From Spirochaetota bacterium (GTDB lineage Bacteria > Spirochaetota > Spirochaetia > Treponematales > UBA12059), in assembly GCA_022709445.1 (NCBI GenBank), contig JAKLIU010000146.1:1-5600 (forward strand): a stretch of 5,600 nt of DNA, written 5' to 3'. Under the pieces are notes generated by a model. That model saw only the letters and a list, made by a program, of their open reading frames with translations. It made no database searches and had not been told where the DNA came from. How positions within the stretch are numbered: the stretch's first letter is position 1; each line of letters begins with the position of its first letter. This document shows, in pieces, positions 1-4,850 of the stretch. Position numbers and translations under genes: made by a program.

Positions 1-157
1 CGTCACCACCCGCGGCATGAAGGAGGCGGAAATGGGCCAGATCGCCGGCTTCATCATGGACGTGCTCAAGTCCAAGGGCGACCCGGCCGCGATAGCCCGG
101 GTCAAGACCGGCGTGCGCGCCCTGACCGCGCGTTTCGGCCTGCCCGCGGACCTCTGA
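1..157 (+). CDS. glyA: Serine hydroxymethyltransferase, C-terminal end (partial)
   Basis: Only the last 51 codons are present; the reading frame begins at base 2 and ends with TGA at 155-157. GlyA is a cytoplasmic pyridoxal-phosphate enzyme that interconverts serine and glycine and charges tetrahydrofolate with a one-carbon unit. The visible part starts VTTRGMKEAEM, the small-domain segment in which GlyA proteins carry a T-T-R-G motif followed by an acidic stretch; its Arg contacts the substrate carboxylate in the family. An amphipathic helix (IAGFIMDVLKSKGD) and the usual short end with a conserved F-x-L-P (RFGLPADL) follow. The active-site Lys and most of the fold lie outside the window, so completeness cannot be judged. 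Base composition matches the neighbours. The identification rests on this short but characteristic tail. Confidence 0.85.
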   Translation, partial: VTTRGMKEAEMGQIAGFIMDVLKSKGDPAAIARVKTGVRALTARFGLPADL

Positions 158-167
158 GCGGCCGCTC

Positions 168-213
168 GCCCCGGACCGGCCGTCCGCCCGATGGCGGCCG
201 GCCGGCCCGGGCC
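168..213 (+). terminator. GC-rich hairpin after glyA, possible terminator without a U-tract
   Basis: The arms 168-188 and 193-213 pair at 18 of 21 positions around a CGAT loop (189-192). The structure starts 10 bases after the glyA stop. It is followed by AGATTG rather than a run of T, so it is not a textbook intrinsic terminator. It could be a weak terminator, a 3'-end stabilising structure, or an insulator between glyA and the next promoter. The -35 box of that promoter begins 4 bases after the stem. Confidence 0.45.
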
Positions 214-216
214 AGA

Positions 217-245
217 TTGACAACCCACGGGGGCGCCCCTATACT
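217..245 (+). promoter_or_regulatory. Strong sigma-70 promoter for the cyclic-nucleotide-binding regulator
   Basis: The -35 box TTGACA (217-222) is a perfect consensus. The spacer is exactly 17 bases (223-239), and the -10 box TATACT (240-245) matches five of six consensus bases. The expected start of transcription is near 252, giving an untranslated leader of about 68 bases before the ATG at 320. The leader contains a small inverted repeat, CGCG-TCAA-CGCG (270-281), and a GGGAG ribosome-binding candidate (303-307) set 12 bases before the ATG, which is rather far. No Crp-type TGTGA-N6-TCACA operator is seen. The promoter is predicted from sequence only. Confidence 0.8.
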
Positions 246-319
246 TCAGTGGACTGCAAGCCGCCATCCCGCGTCAACGCGCGCTGGCGAGCGAGTTACA
301 ACGGGAGAACGGTAGCGGC

Positions 320-1555
320 ATGGATAGTCCTCTCCAGCTCACCTTCGTAAATTTCAAGAAAGACTCGTATATAATAGTAGAGGGCAAGCAGAACGCCGAC
401 CGGTTCTACATCATCAAGGCGGGCAAGGTCCGCATTTCCAAGGAAGTGGAGGTGGTGGAGGAAGAGGGCGGCAACATATACGCGCCCGGCGACTTCTTCG
501 GGGTCGTCTCCACCATGTCCAGCCACAGCCACATAGAGACGGCCCAGGCCATCACGGACGTCACCCTGATCAGCGTGCAGAAAGACCAGTACGGCATGCT
601 GATAGAGAAGAACACCCCGGTGGCCATGAAGATCATCATGGGCTTCTCCCGCCGCATGCGCTACCTGGACGAGGCCCTGACCCGCCTGACCCTCAAGAAC
701 ACGGCGGAAGCCGACCCGTCCCACCTCTTCCGCGTGGCCGAGTACTACGCCAAGCAGAGCCAGTTCAACCAGGCCTACTATTCCTACTACCAGTACCTCA
801 AGTTCTGCCCCGCCGGCCAGCACGCGGCCGTGGCCAGGGAGCGGATGGCCAAGATCAAGCAGTTCTCCAAGGCCGTCTACCTGGACGGGTCCACGGAGGA
901 ATTCAACCGCTTCTACCCCAAGGACACCATGGTGTTCAGCGAGGGCATGCCGGGCTCCGAGCTCTACATCATCCAGAAGGGCACCGTCAAGATCACCAAG
1001 ATCGTGGACAACACCGAGGTGCTCCTGGCCGTCCTCAAGCCGGGGGACATCTTCGGCGAGATGGCCCTCCTGGAGAACAAGCCCCGTTCGGCCAGCGCCA
1101 TAGCCTACGAGGACGCCTACCTCCTGGCGGTGAACAAGGCCAACTTCGAGCGCATGGTGCAGGCCCAGCCCCAGATAGTCACGCGCCTGACCCAGCTCCT
1201 CGCGGAGCGCATCTGGTTCATCTACAAGCAGCTGGCCAACACCCTGATCACCGATCCCCTGGGGCGCATGTACGACGCCCTGCACATGCAGCTGGAGAAG
1301 AACCGCGTCCCCATGCGCAACGGCGCCCCGTACACCTTCGACTTCGGGCCCAAGGAGCTGGTCAACCTGGTCGGCCTGCCCATAGGCGAGGGCAACATGG
1401 TGGCCCAGCAGCTCCTGTCCAACAAGATGTTCAGGATCATAGACAACAAGATCACCGTCCAGGACATGAACGAGATAGTCAAGCAGGCGGAGTACTACCG
1501 CAAGATGCAGAAGATAGAGCGCGCCAGGAAAGAAGCCCAGGCCGCCCGCATGTAG
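320..1555 (+). CDS. Crp/FNR-type regulator with two cyclic-nucleotide-binding domains
   Basis: A 411-residue cytoplasmic protein. Domain 1 (about residues 8-115) has the cNMP-binding beta-roll pattern but a degenerate phosphate-binding cassette: F60-G61 is followed by V62-V63 where a Glu is expected, and no Arg follows. Residues 133-165 (SHLFRVAEYYAKQ, then FNQAYYSYYQYL) look like a TPR-type helical hairpin. Domain 2 (about 190-300) keeps the full cassette F245-G246-E247-x-A-L with P255-R256-S257-A258, where Glu and Arg bind ribose and phosphate in Crp and PKA regulatory subunits. Residues 305-385 resemble a Crp winged helix, with PKELVNLVGLPIGEGNMVAQQ as helix-turn-helix and FRIIDNKITVQD as wing. 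The tail (386-411) is basic and helical. The whole sequence strongly resembles a protein I recall from treponemes. It probably senses a cyclic nucleotide; ligand, targets and even DNA binding are unproven. It is first in an apparent two-gene operon behind a strong promoter. Confidence 0.85.
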   Translation: MDSPLQLTFVNFKKDSYIIVEGKQNADRFYIIKAGKVRISKEVEVVEEEGGNIYAPGDFFGVVSTMSSHSHIETAQAITDVTLISVQKDQYGMLIEKNTPVAMKIIMGFSRRMRYLDEALTRLTLKNTAEADPSHLFRVAEYYAKQSQFNQAYYSYYQYLKFCPAGQHAAVARERMAKIKQFSKAVYLDGSTEEFNRFYPKDTMVFSEGMPGSELYIIQKGTVKITKIVDNTEVLLAVLKPGDIFGEMALLENKPRSASAIAYEDAYLLAVNKANFERMVQAQPQIVTRLTQLLAERIWFIYKQLANTLITDPLGRMYDALHMQLEKNRVPMRNGAPYTFDFGPKELVNLVGLPIGEGNMVAQQLLSNKMFRIIDNKITVQDMNEIVKQAEYYRKMQKIERARKEAQAARM

Positions 1556-1558
1556 CGC

Positions 1559-2488
1559 ATGCACGCGCCGGAATCCCTCTCCCCCTTCGCCCACGCAGTC
1601 TCGGCCTCCCTGGCCGCCCGCGGCCTGTCCGAGCACGGTTTCATCGGCGCGGCCGAGCTGGGCGCGGCGACGTCGCGCGTGGACGCGTCCGTGGCCGCCG
1701 CGTACGGGCTCGTACAGGCGCGCGGGGCCGTCATCGCGGCCCTGCCGTACCGCGCCGGGCCGGACGACGCGGCGGGGGCGGGCGGACCCGCTCCGTACGC
1801 CCGGGTGGCTCCCTTCGCCTCCGCCAACCGTTACGCGACCCTGGTCAGGCTCCTCAAGGAGGCCGCGGAGTCCGCCGGGCTCCCCCGCCATGCTTTCAGG
1901 ATATTCGTGAACTCCCGCCTGCCGGAGAAGCCCCTGGCCGTCCTGGCCGGGCTTGGCTTCATCGGGCGCTCGAGCCTGCTCGTGGAGCGCGAGTGGGGAA
2001 CGTCCTGCCTGCTGGGCGGCATGCTCCTGCCGGAGGATCCCTTCGGCGGCAGGGGCGGCCGGCCCCCCGAGCCCGGCGCCCTGGAACCGGGCGTTGGCTG
2101 CGGATCCTGCAGGGCCTGCGCGGACGCCTGCCCTACGGGCGCCATAGCCGCGCCGGGCTCAGGCCGCGCCGGCCTGGACCGGCTTGCCTGCATCCAGCAC
2201 TGGACCACGGAACCGGACCCGGTGCCGGCGCGGGTGACCGCGGCCTGGGGCGATACGCTCTACGGCTGCGACGCCTGCGTCCGAGCCTGCCCGTTTTCCG
2301 CCGGGGTGCGCGACGCCCCCGACCCGGTCTCGCCGGCCGAGACCGGGCCCGGCTCCCTGCTGTCCATCCCGTGGCTGACCGGCGCATCCGACGGGGAGTT
2401 GCGCGAACGCTTCAGGGGGACCGCGCTGGGCATGAAGCGCTTCTCGCCGGCGCTCTGGCGCCGCAACGCGCGGCTCGCCGGGAAATGA
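1559..2488 (+). CDS. QueG-like (epoxyqueuosine reductase family) double [4Fe-4S] protein
   Basis: 309 residues. QueG reduces epoxyqueuosine to queuosine in the tRNA wobble position, using cobalamin and two [4Fe-4S] clusters. The ferredoxin part is clear: C181-x2-C184-x2-C187-x3-C191-P, a lone C211 (LACIQHWTTE), then C237-x2-C240-x3-C244-P preceded by YG, the QueG arrangement. A QueG-type core precedes it (AGLGFIGRSSLLV, 130-142). Two departures are visible. The catalytic Asp of the V-D-T/S motif aligns with N118 (FVNSRLPEKPLA), with one residue fewer before AGLG. The R-Y-A-x-G-R-D-Y-H segment is replaced by APFASANRYATLVR. The protein is shorter than E. coli QueG (about 379 residues) and has no C-terminal HEAT-type extension. 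It may be a paralogous family with another substrate. The ATG is 3 bases after the previous stop and has no Shine-Dalgarno sequence, so translation is probably coupled. Confidence 0.75.
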   Translation: MHAPESLSPFAHAVSASLAARGLSEHGFIGAAELGAATSRVDASVAAAYGLVQARGAVIAALPYRAGPDDAAGAGGPAPYARVAPFASANRYATLVRLLKEAAESAGLPRHAFRIFVNSRLPEKPLAVLAGLGFIGRSSLLVEREWGTSCLLGGMLLPEDPFGGRGGRPPEPGALEPGVGCGSCRACADACPTGAIAAPGSGRAGLDRLACIQHWTTEPDPVPARVTAAWGDTLYGCDACVRACPFSAGVRDAPDPVSPAETGPGSLLSIPWLTGASDGELRERFRGTALGMKRFSPALWRRNARLAGK

Positions 2489-2490
2489 AA

Positions 2491-2520
2491 CGGGCGGCCC
2501 CTCGGGTCGCCCGCCTCTTC
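2491..2520. terminator. Probable bidirectional intrinsic terminator between convergent genes
   Basis: CGGGCGGCCC (2491-2500) pairs with GGGTCGCCCG (2504-2513) over 10 base pairs, one of them G-U, around a CTC loop. On the plus strand it is followed by the pyrimidine-rich CCTCTTCCATCTT. Read on the minus strand it is followed by TTTCATTTC. It starts 2 bases after the stop of the QueG-like gene and lies about 33 bases beyond the stop of the opposite-strand membrane protein gene, so it can serve both transcripts. Confidence 0.7.
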
Positions 2521-2546
2521 CATCTTCGATATCCTCGGAGCCGCTC

Positions 2547-2918
2547 TCAACCGCCCGCGCCCGGCTCTTCCCGGTCGCCGGCCGCCGGTCCGGGCGTCAT
2601 GCCGGCCGCCGTCCGGTCCGGCCCGCAGCCGTCGGCCGTGAAGGCGGGGCGTTTCCCCCTGTCCTTCCCGTGCCCGCCGCCGTTCCCGCCGTAACCGGGC
2701 TTGATCAGGATGTGGGAGAGTATGACCAGGCCCCAGGCCTGCCAATACGAAATCTCCTTGAGCCCGAACAGTTCCGGCATGAGCCAGTTCCACAGCAGCT
2801 TGACCACCAGGCCGAACGCGAAGCCGAAGAGCGCGGCCAGCGCCAGGCCCCCGACCACCATGGCCGCGATCTTGGCGATCTTGGCGGCCAGGCTTTCGCC
2901 TTTCTTGAAGAATGCCAT
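2547..2918 (-). CDS. Small membrane protein paired with the ECF sigma factor
   Basis: 123 residues, ATG at 2918-2916. A short basic N-terminus (MAFFKKGESLAAKIAK) leads into a long hydrophobic segment (about 17-47, ending LLWNWLMPELFGL) and a second one (about 57-72, SYWQAWGLVILSHILI). Residues 74-123 form a Gly/Pro/Arg-rich, probably disordered tail that begins GYGGNGGGHGKDRGKR. The W-N-W-L-M-P-x-L-F-G-L plus Y/F-W-Q-A-x-G-L-x-x-L-S pattern is one I recall from short uncharacterised membrane proteins, often encoded beside ECF sigma factors; I know no proven function. The start lies 4 bases after the sigma stop, so the two are almost certainly co-translated. A role in sensing or in holding the sigma factor at the membrane is inference. 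There is no zinc-finger anti-sigma motif (H-x3-C-x2-C). The single Cys (C98) is in the tail. Confidence 0.75.
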   Translation of the reverse strand: MAFFKKGESLAAKIAKIAAMVVGGLALAALFGFAFGLVVKLLWNWLMPELFGLKEISYWQAWGLVILSHILIKPGYGGNGGGHGKDRGKRPAFTADGCGPDRTAAGMTPGPAAGDREEPGAGG

Positions 2919-2922
2919 CGTG

Positions 2923-3447
2923 TCACTCCTTCCGATGGGACGACAGGTCGGACCTGATCCTCGCCAGGGCGTAACGCTTGCGCGATGCCAGGGTGTCCGC
3001 GGGTATGCCGGTTCGTTCCGACAGCGAACGGAAGCTCTCGCCGCCGAGGGTCTGCGCCTCGATCACCAGGCGCTGCCCTTCCGGCAGGGCCCGTATCGAC
3101 GCGTCCAGCGCGGCCAGCAGCCGCTCCCGGTCCATGCGGTCGGCGTGGTCCCAGCCGGCGTCCGCCACGATATCGTCCAGCTCCGGCGGGTCCGGCTCCA
3201 GGTGGCGCCTCTTCCGCGCGGCCGAGCGCCAGTGGTCCCGCAGCGCGTTGGCCGCCACGCGCCACAGCCAGCCGGCCAGGTCGCGCACCGGTTCCAGCGC
3301 GTCCAGGTTGGAGAAGGCGCGCGCGAAGACATCCTGCAGGATGTCCTCGGCGTCCTCCTCGCCCGCGTGCGCGGCCAGCCATGAGCGCAGCCGGTCGCCC
3401 TGTTCCTCGTAGGCCCCTGAGAGCCTGTCCGTTCCGTTCGTTCCCAT
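2923..3447 (-). CDS. ECF-type RNA polymerase sigma factor
   Basis: 174 residues from the ATG at 3447-3445. It has only the two core sigma-70 regions of an ECF factor. Region 2 (about residues 11-80) contains AEDILQDVFARAFSNLD, matching the polymerase-binding A-E-D-x-x-Q-D/E-x-F motif, and DLAGWLWRVAANALRDHWR, matching the -10 recognition helix. Region 4 (about 108-168) has RALPEGQRLVIEAQTLGG followed by the -35-recognition helix-turn-helix SFRSLSERTGIPADTLASRK. Region 4 normally directs polymerase to a small stress or envelope regulon. The open frame continues upstream to 3570, but that part overlaps ackA, is Pro/Ala/Ser-rich and resembles no sigma domain, so I chose the ATG before the domain. 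No Shine-Dalgarno sequence precedes this ATG, and a possible hairpin sits there instead. The gene lies 55 bases after ackA and 4 bases before the membrane protein gene. Confidence 0.88.
   Translation of the reverse strand: MGTNGTDRLSGAYEEQGDRLRSWLAAHAGEEDAEDILQDVFARAFSNLDALEPVRDLAGWLWRVAANALRDHWRSAARKRRHLEPDPPELDDIVADAGWDHADRMDRERLLAALDASIRALPEGQRLVIEAQTLGGESFRSLSERTGIPADTLASRKRYALARIRSDLSSHRKE
2925..2930 (-). promoter_or_regulatory. Ribosome-binding site inside the sigma factor stop region
   Basis: On the minus strand the last sigma codons and stop read CGG-AAG-GAG-TGA. AAGGAG is an excellent Shine-Dalgarno sequence, set 7 bases before the ATG of the membrane protein. It fixes that start and points to translational coupling of the pair. 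Confidence 0.8.
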
Positions 3448-3455
3448 CGCCGGTA

Positions 3456-3483
3456 CAGACGATCCCGCGGCGGGTTTTGTCTG
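3456..3483 (-). other. Two-part imperfect hairpin just upstream of the sigma factor start
   Basis: On the minus strand CAGAC (3483-3479) can pair with GTCTG (3460-3456), and inside them CCCG pairs with CGGG around a CCG loop. An AAAA/ATC internal loop separates the two stems. The structure ends 8 bases before the sigma ATG. It has no following U-tract and so is a poor terminator for ackA. It could modulate translation or processing, or be chance in GC-rich sequence. Confidence 0.35.
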
Positions 3484-3502
3484 CTGAATCGCGCGGCCGG
3501 GC

Positions 3503-4759
3503 CTAGATGTTGACGTCGGTGCGGCGGCGCCTGGGTTCATCCCCGGCGGGGAAGAGCAGGCCGAAGGCATCCATGGCTATCTGGAGCTCCTCGTTGGTCG
3601 GGATGACCAGGACGCTGGTGGGCGAGTAGTCGTGGGACACGAGGCCCTCCGAGCTGCCGTCCTCCAGGTTGCGCGAGTAGTCCATCATGATGCCTATGTT
3701 CTCCAGGCGGTGGCAGATGCGCTCGCGCATGCGCGCCCCGTGCTGGCCTATGCCGCCGGTGAAGACCAGCGCGTCCACCTTGACCAGCTCCGCCATGTAC
3801 GCGCCGATGTACTTGCGCACGCGGTGGGCGTACACGTCCAGGGCCTCCGAGGCGTTGCGGATGCCCTTCTCGGCCGCGGCCTCCAGGTCGCGCAGGTCGT
3901 TGGAGATGCCGGAGAGTCCGAGGAGCCCGCTCTTCTTGTTCATCATGGCGGACAGTTCCTTCATGGACATGCCGCGGTCGGCCAGGTAGCTGAGTATGGC
4001 CGGGTCGAAGTCCCCCGAACGGGTGCCCATCATGAGCCCTTCCAGCGGGGTGAAGCCCATGGACGTGTCGATGGACCTGCCGCCCTCGATGGCCGTGATG
4101 GACGCGCCGTTGCCCAGGTGGCAGGTGATCAGGTTGGTGTTCTCCGGCTTGCGTCCCAGGAGCTCCAGGGCGCGCCCGGCCACGAAGCGGTGGCTGGTGC
4201 CGTGGAATCCGTAGCGCCTGATCCGGTACCTGTCGTACAGCTCCCTCGGGAGGCCGTAGAGGTAGGCGGTCGGCGGCATGGTCTGGTGGAAGGCCGTGTC
4301 GAAGACCGCCACCTGCGGGAGCCCGGGCAGGAGGCGCTCGGCCTCGCGTATGCCGGTGAGGTTGGCCGGGTTGTGCAGGGGAGCCAGCTCGATGTTGGCC
4401 TCGATGGCGGCGGCCACCTCCGCGTCGATGCGGACGGAGCTGGAGAACTTCTCGCCGCCGTGCACGATGCGGTGCCCGATCGCGTCCAGCTCCGACAGGC
4501 TCCCGAGTATGCCCGAGTCCGGGTCGCAGAGGCACGTGGTCACGCAGGCCATGGCGGCGGCGTGGTCCGGGAAGGGTTCCTCGCGCTTGATGGAGCCGCG
4601 GGAGGAACTCTGCGCCAGGGTGCCCGTGCTCTCGCCGATGCGCTCCACCGCGCCGCGGCCCAGGCTCTGCCTGCGCGGCATGAGGAAGACCTCGTACTTG
4701 AGCGACGAGCTGCCGGAGTTGAGGACCAGGATGCGCTTCTCTTCGGGTTCCCTGTGCAT
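3503..4759 (-). CDS. ackA: Acetate kinase
   Basis: 418 residues, close to the usual 395-410. AckA transfers phosphate between acetyl phosphate/ADP and acetate/ATP in the cytoplasm, the substrate-level ATP step of acetate-producing fermenters. The family motifs appear in order: phosphate-binding LNSGSSSLKY (N14), HRIVHGGEKF (R97), FDTAFHQTMP with catalytic D154, RRYGFHGTSH (H186, H190), CHLGNGAS (N217), GLMMGTRSGDFDP (R247), FTGGIGQHGARMRE for adenine binding, and TNEELQIA (E390). Each matches a residue shown to matter in the Methanosarcina thermophila enzyme (N7, R91, D148, H180, N211, R241, E384). The C-terminus ends in a basic tail, RRRRTDVNI, of unknown use. The start is supported by an AAGGAAGG Shine-Dalgarno sequence (4766-4773) 6 bases before the ATG. 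No phosphotransacetylase gene lies in the window. It is first in a probable operon with the ECF sigma factor and membrane protein. Confidence 0.97.
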   Translation of the reverse strand: MHREPEEKRILVLNSGSSSLKYEVFLMPRRQSLGRGAVERIGESTGTLAQSSSRGSIKREEPFPDHAAAMACVTTCLCDPDSGILGSLSELDAIGHRIVHGGEKFSSSVRIDAEVAAAIEANIELAPLHNPANLTGIREAERLLPGLPQVAVFDTAFHQTMPPTAYLYGLPRELYDRYRIRRYGFHGTSHRFVAGRALELLGRKPENTNLITCHLGNGASITAIEGGRSIDTSMGFTPLEGLMMGTRSGDFDPAILSYLADRGMSMKELSAMMNKKSGLLGLSGISNDLRDLEAAAEKGIRNASEALDVYAHRVRKYIGAYMAELVKVDALVFTGGIGQHGARMRERICHRLENIGIMMDYSRNLEDGSSEGLVSHDYSPTSVLVIPTNEELQIAMDAFGLLFPAGDEPRRRRTDVNI

Positions 4760-4790
4760 GGACTGCCTTCCTTCTGGTGTGGTGCGTCCC

Positions 4791-4820
4791 AGTATACGCC
4801 CGTCCCGCGCATCCTGTCAT
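4791..4820 (-). promoter_or_regulatory. Sigma-70 promoter of ackA
   Basis: On the minus strand the -35 box is ATGACA (4820-4815, five of six consensus), the spacer is 18 bases and the -10 box is TATACT (4796-4791, five of six). Transcription should start near 4784, leaving about 25 bases of leader, which contains the AAGGAAGG ribosome-binding site. The same -10 hexamer occurs in the other two promoters of this window. Confidence 0.7.
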
Positions 4821-4843
4821 CCGCCGGCGTTTTCCGCTATACT
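4814..4843 (+). promoter_or_regulatory. Sigma-70 promoter of the methyltransferase gene, predicted leaderless
   Basis: The -35 box CTGTCA (4814-4819) matches four of six consensus bases, the spacer is 18 bases, and the -10 box is TATACT (4838-4843). Exactly 7 bases separate the -10 box from the ATG at 4851, which places the predicted first transcribed base on the A of the start codon. No Shine-Dalgarno sequence is present. The -35 box overlaps that of the opposite ackA promoter by 5 bases. Confidence 0.6.
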
Positions 4844-4850
4844 GCGGCGC

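Noticed and set aside
246..319. Possible Crp-type operator or riboswitch in the regulator's leader
   Set aside because: No TGTGA-N6-TCACA-like palindrome, only a 4-base-pair inverted repeat. The leader of about 70 bases is too short and unstructured for a known riboswitch.
296..1891. 531-codon open frame on the minus strand opposite the regulator and QueG-like genes
   Set aside because: It is antisense to two clear genes, runs across their junction, and its Gly/Val/Leu/His-rich translation shows no domain. It results from G/C-ending codons on the real strand.
1993..2694. 233-codon plus-strand frame overlapping the QueG-like gene and running past its end
   Set aside because: Arg/Pro/Gly-rich shadow in a different register, running through the terminator hairpin with no domain.
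2547..2697. Frameshift in the C-terminal tail of the small membrane protein
   Set aside because: The Gly/Pro/Arg-rich tail looked degenerate, but an overlapping minus-strand frame does not continue a recognisable family sequence, and related proteins, as I recall, also end in Gly/His/Arg-rich tails.
3448..3483. Possible autoregulated ECF promoter (AAAAC with CGTC) before the sigma gene
   Set aside because: Only about 12 bases separate the two elements, against 16-17 in known ECF promoters, so the geometry does not fit.
3448..3570. 41-residue N-terminal extension of the sigma factor frame into ackA
   Set aside because: Pro/Ala/Ser-rich, overlaps the ackA 3' end, and contains no sigma feature. 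The ATG at 3447 begins just before region 2.
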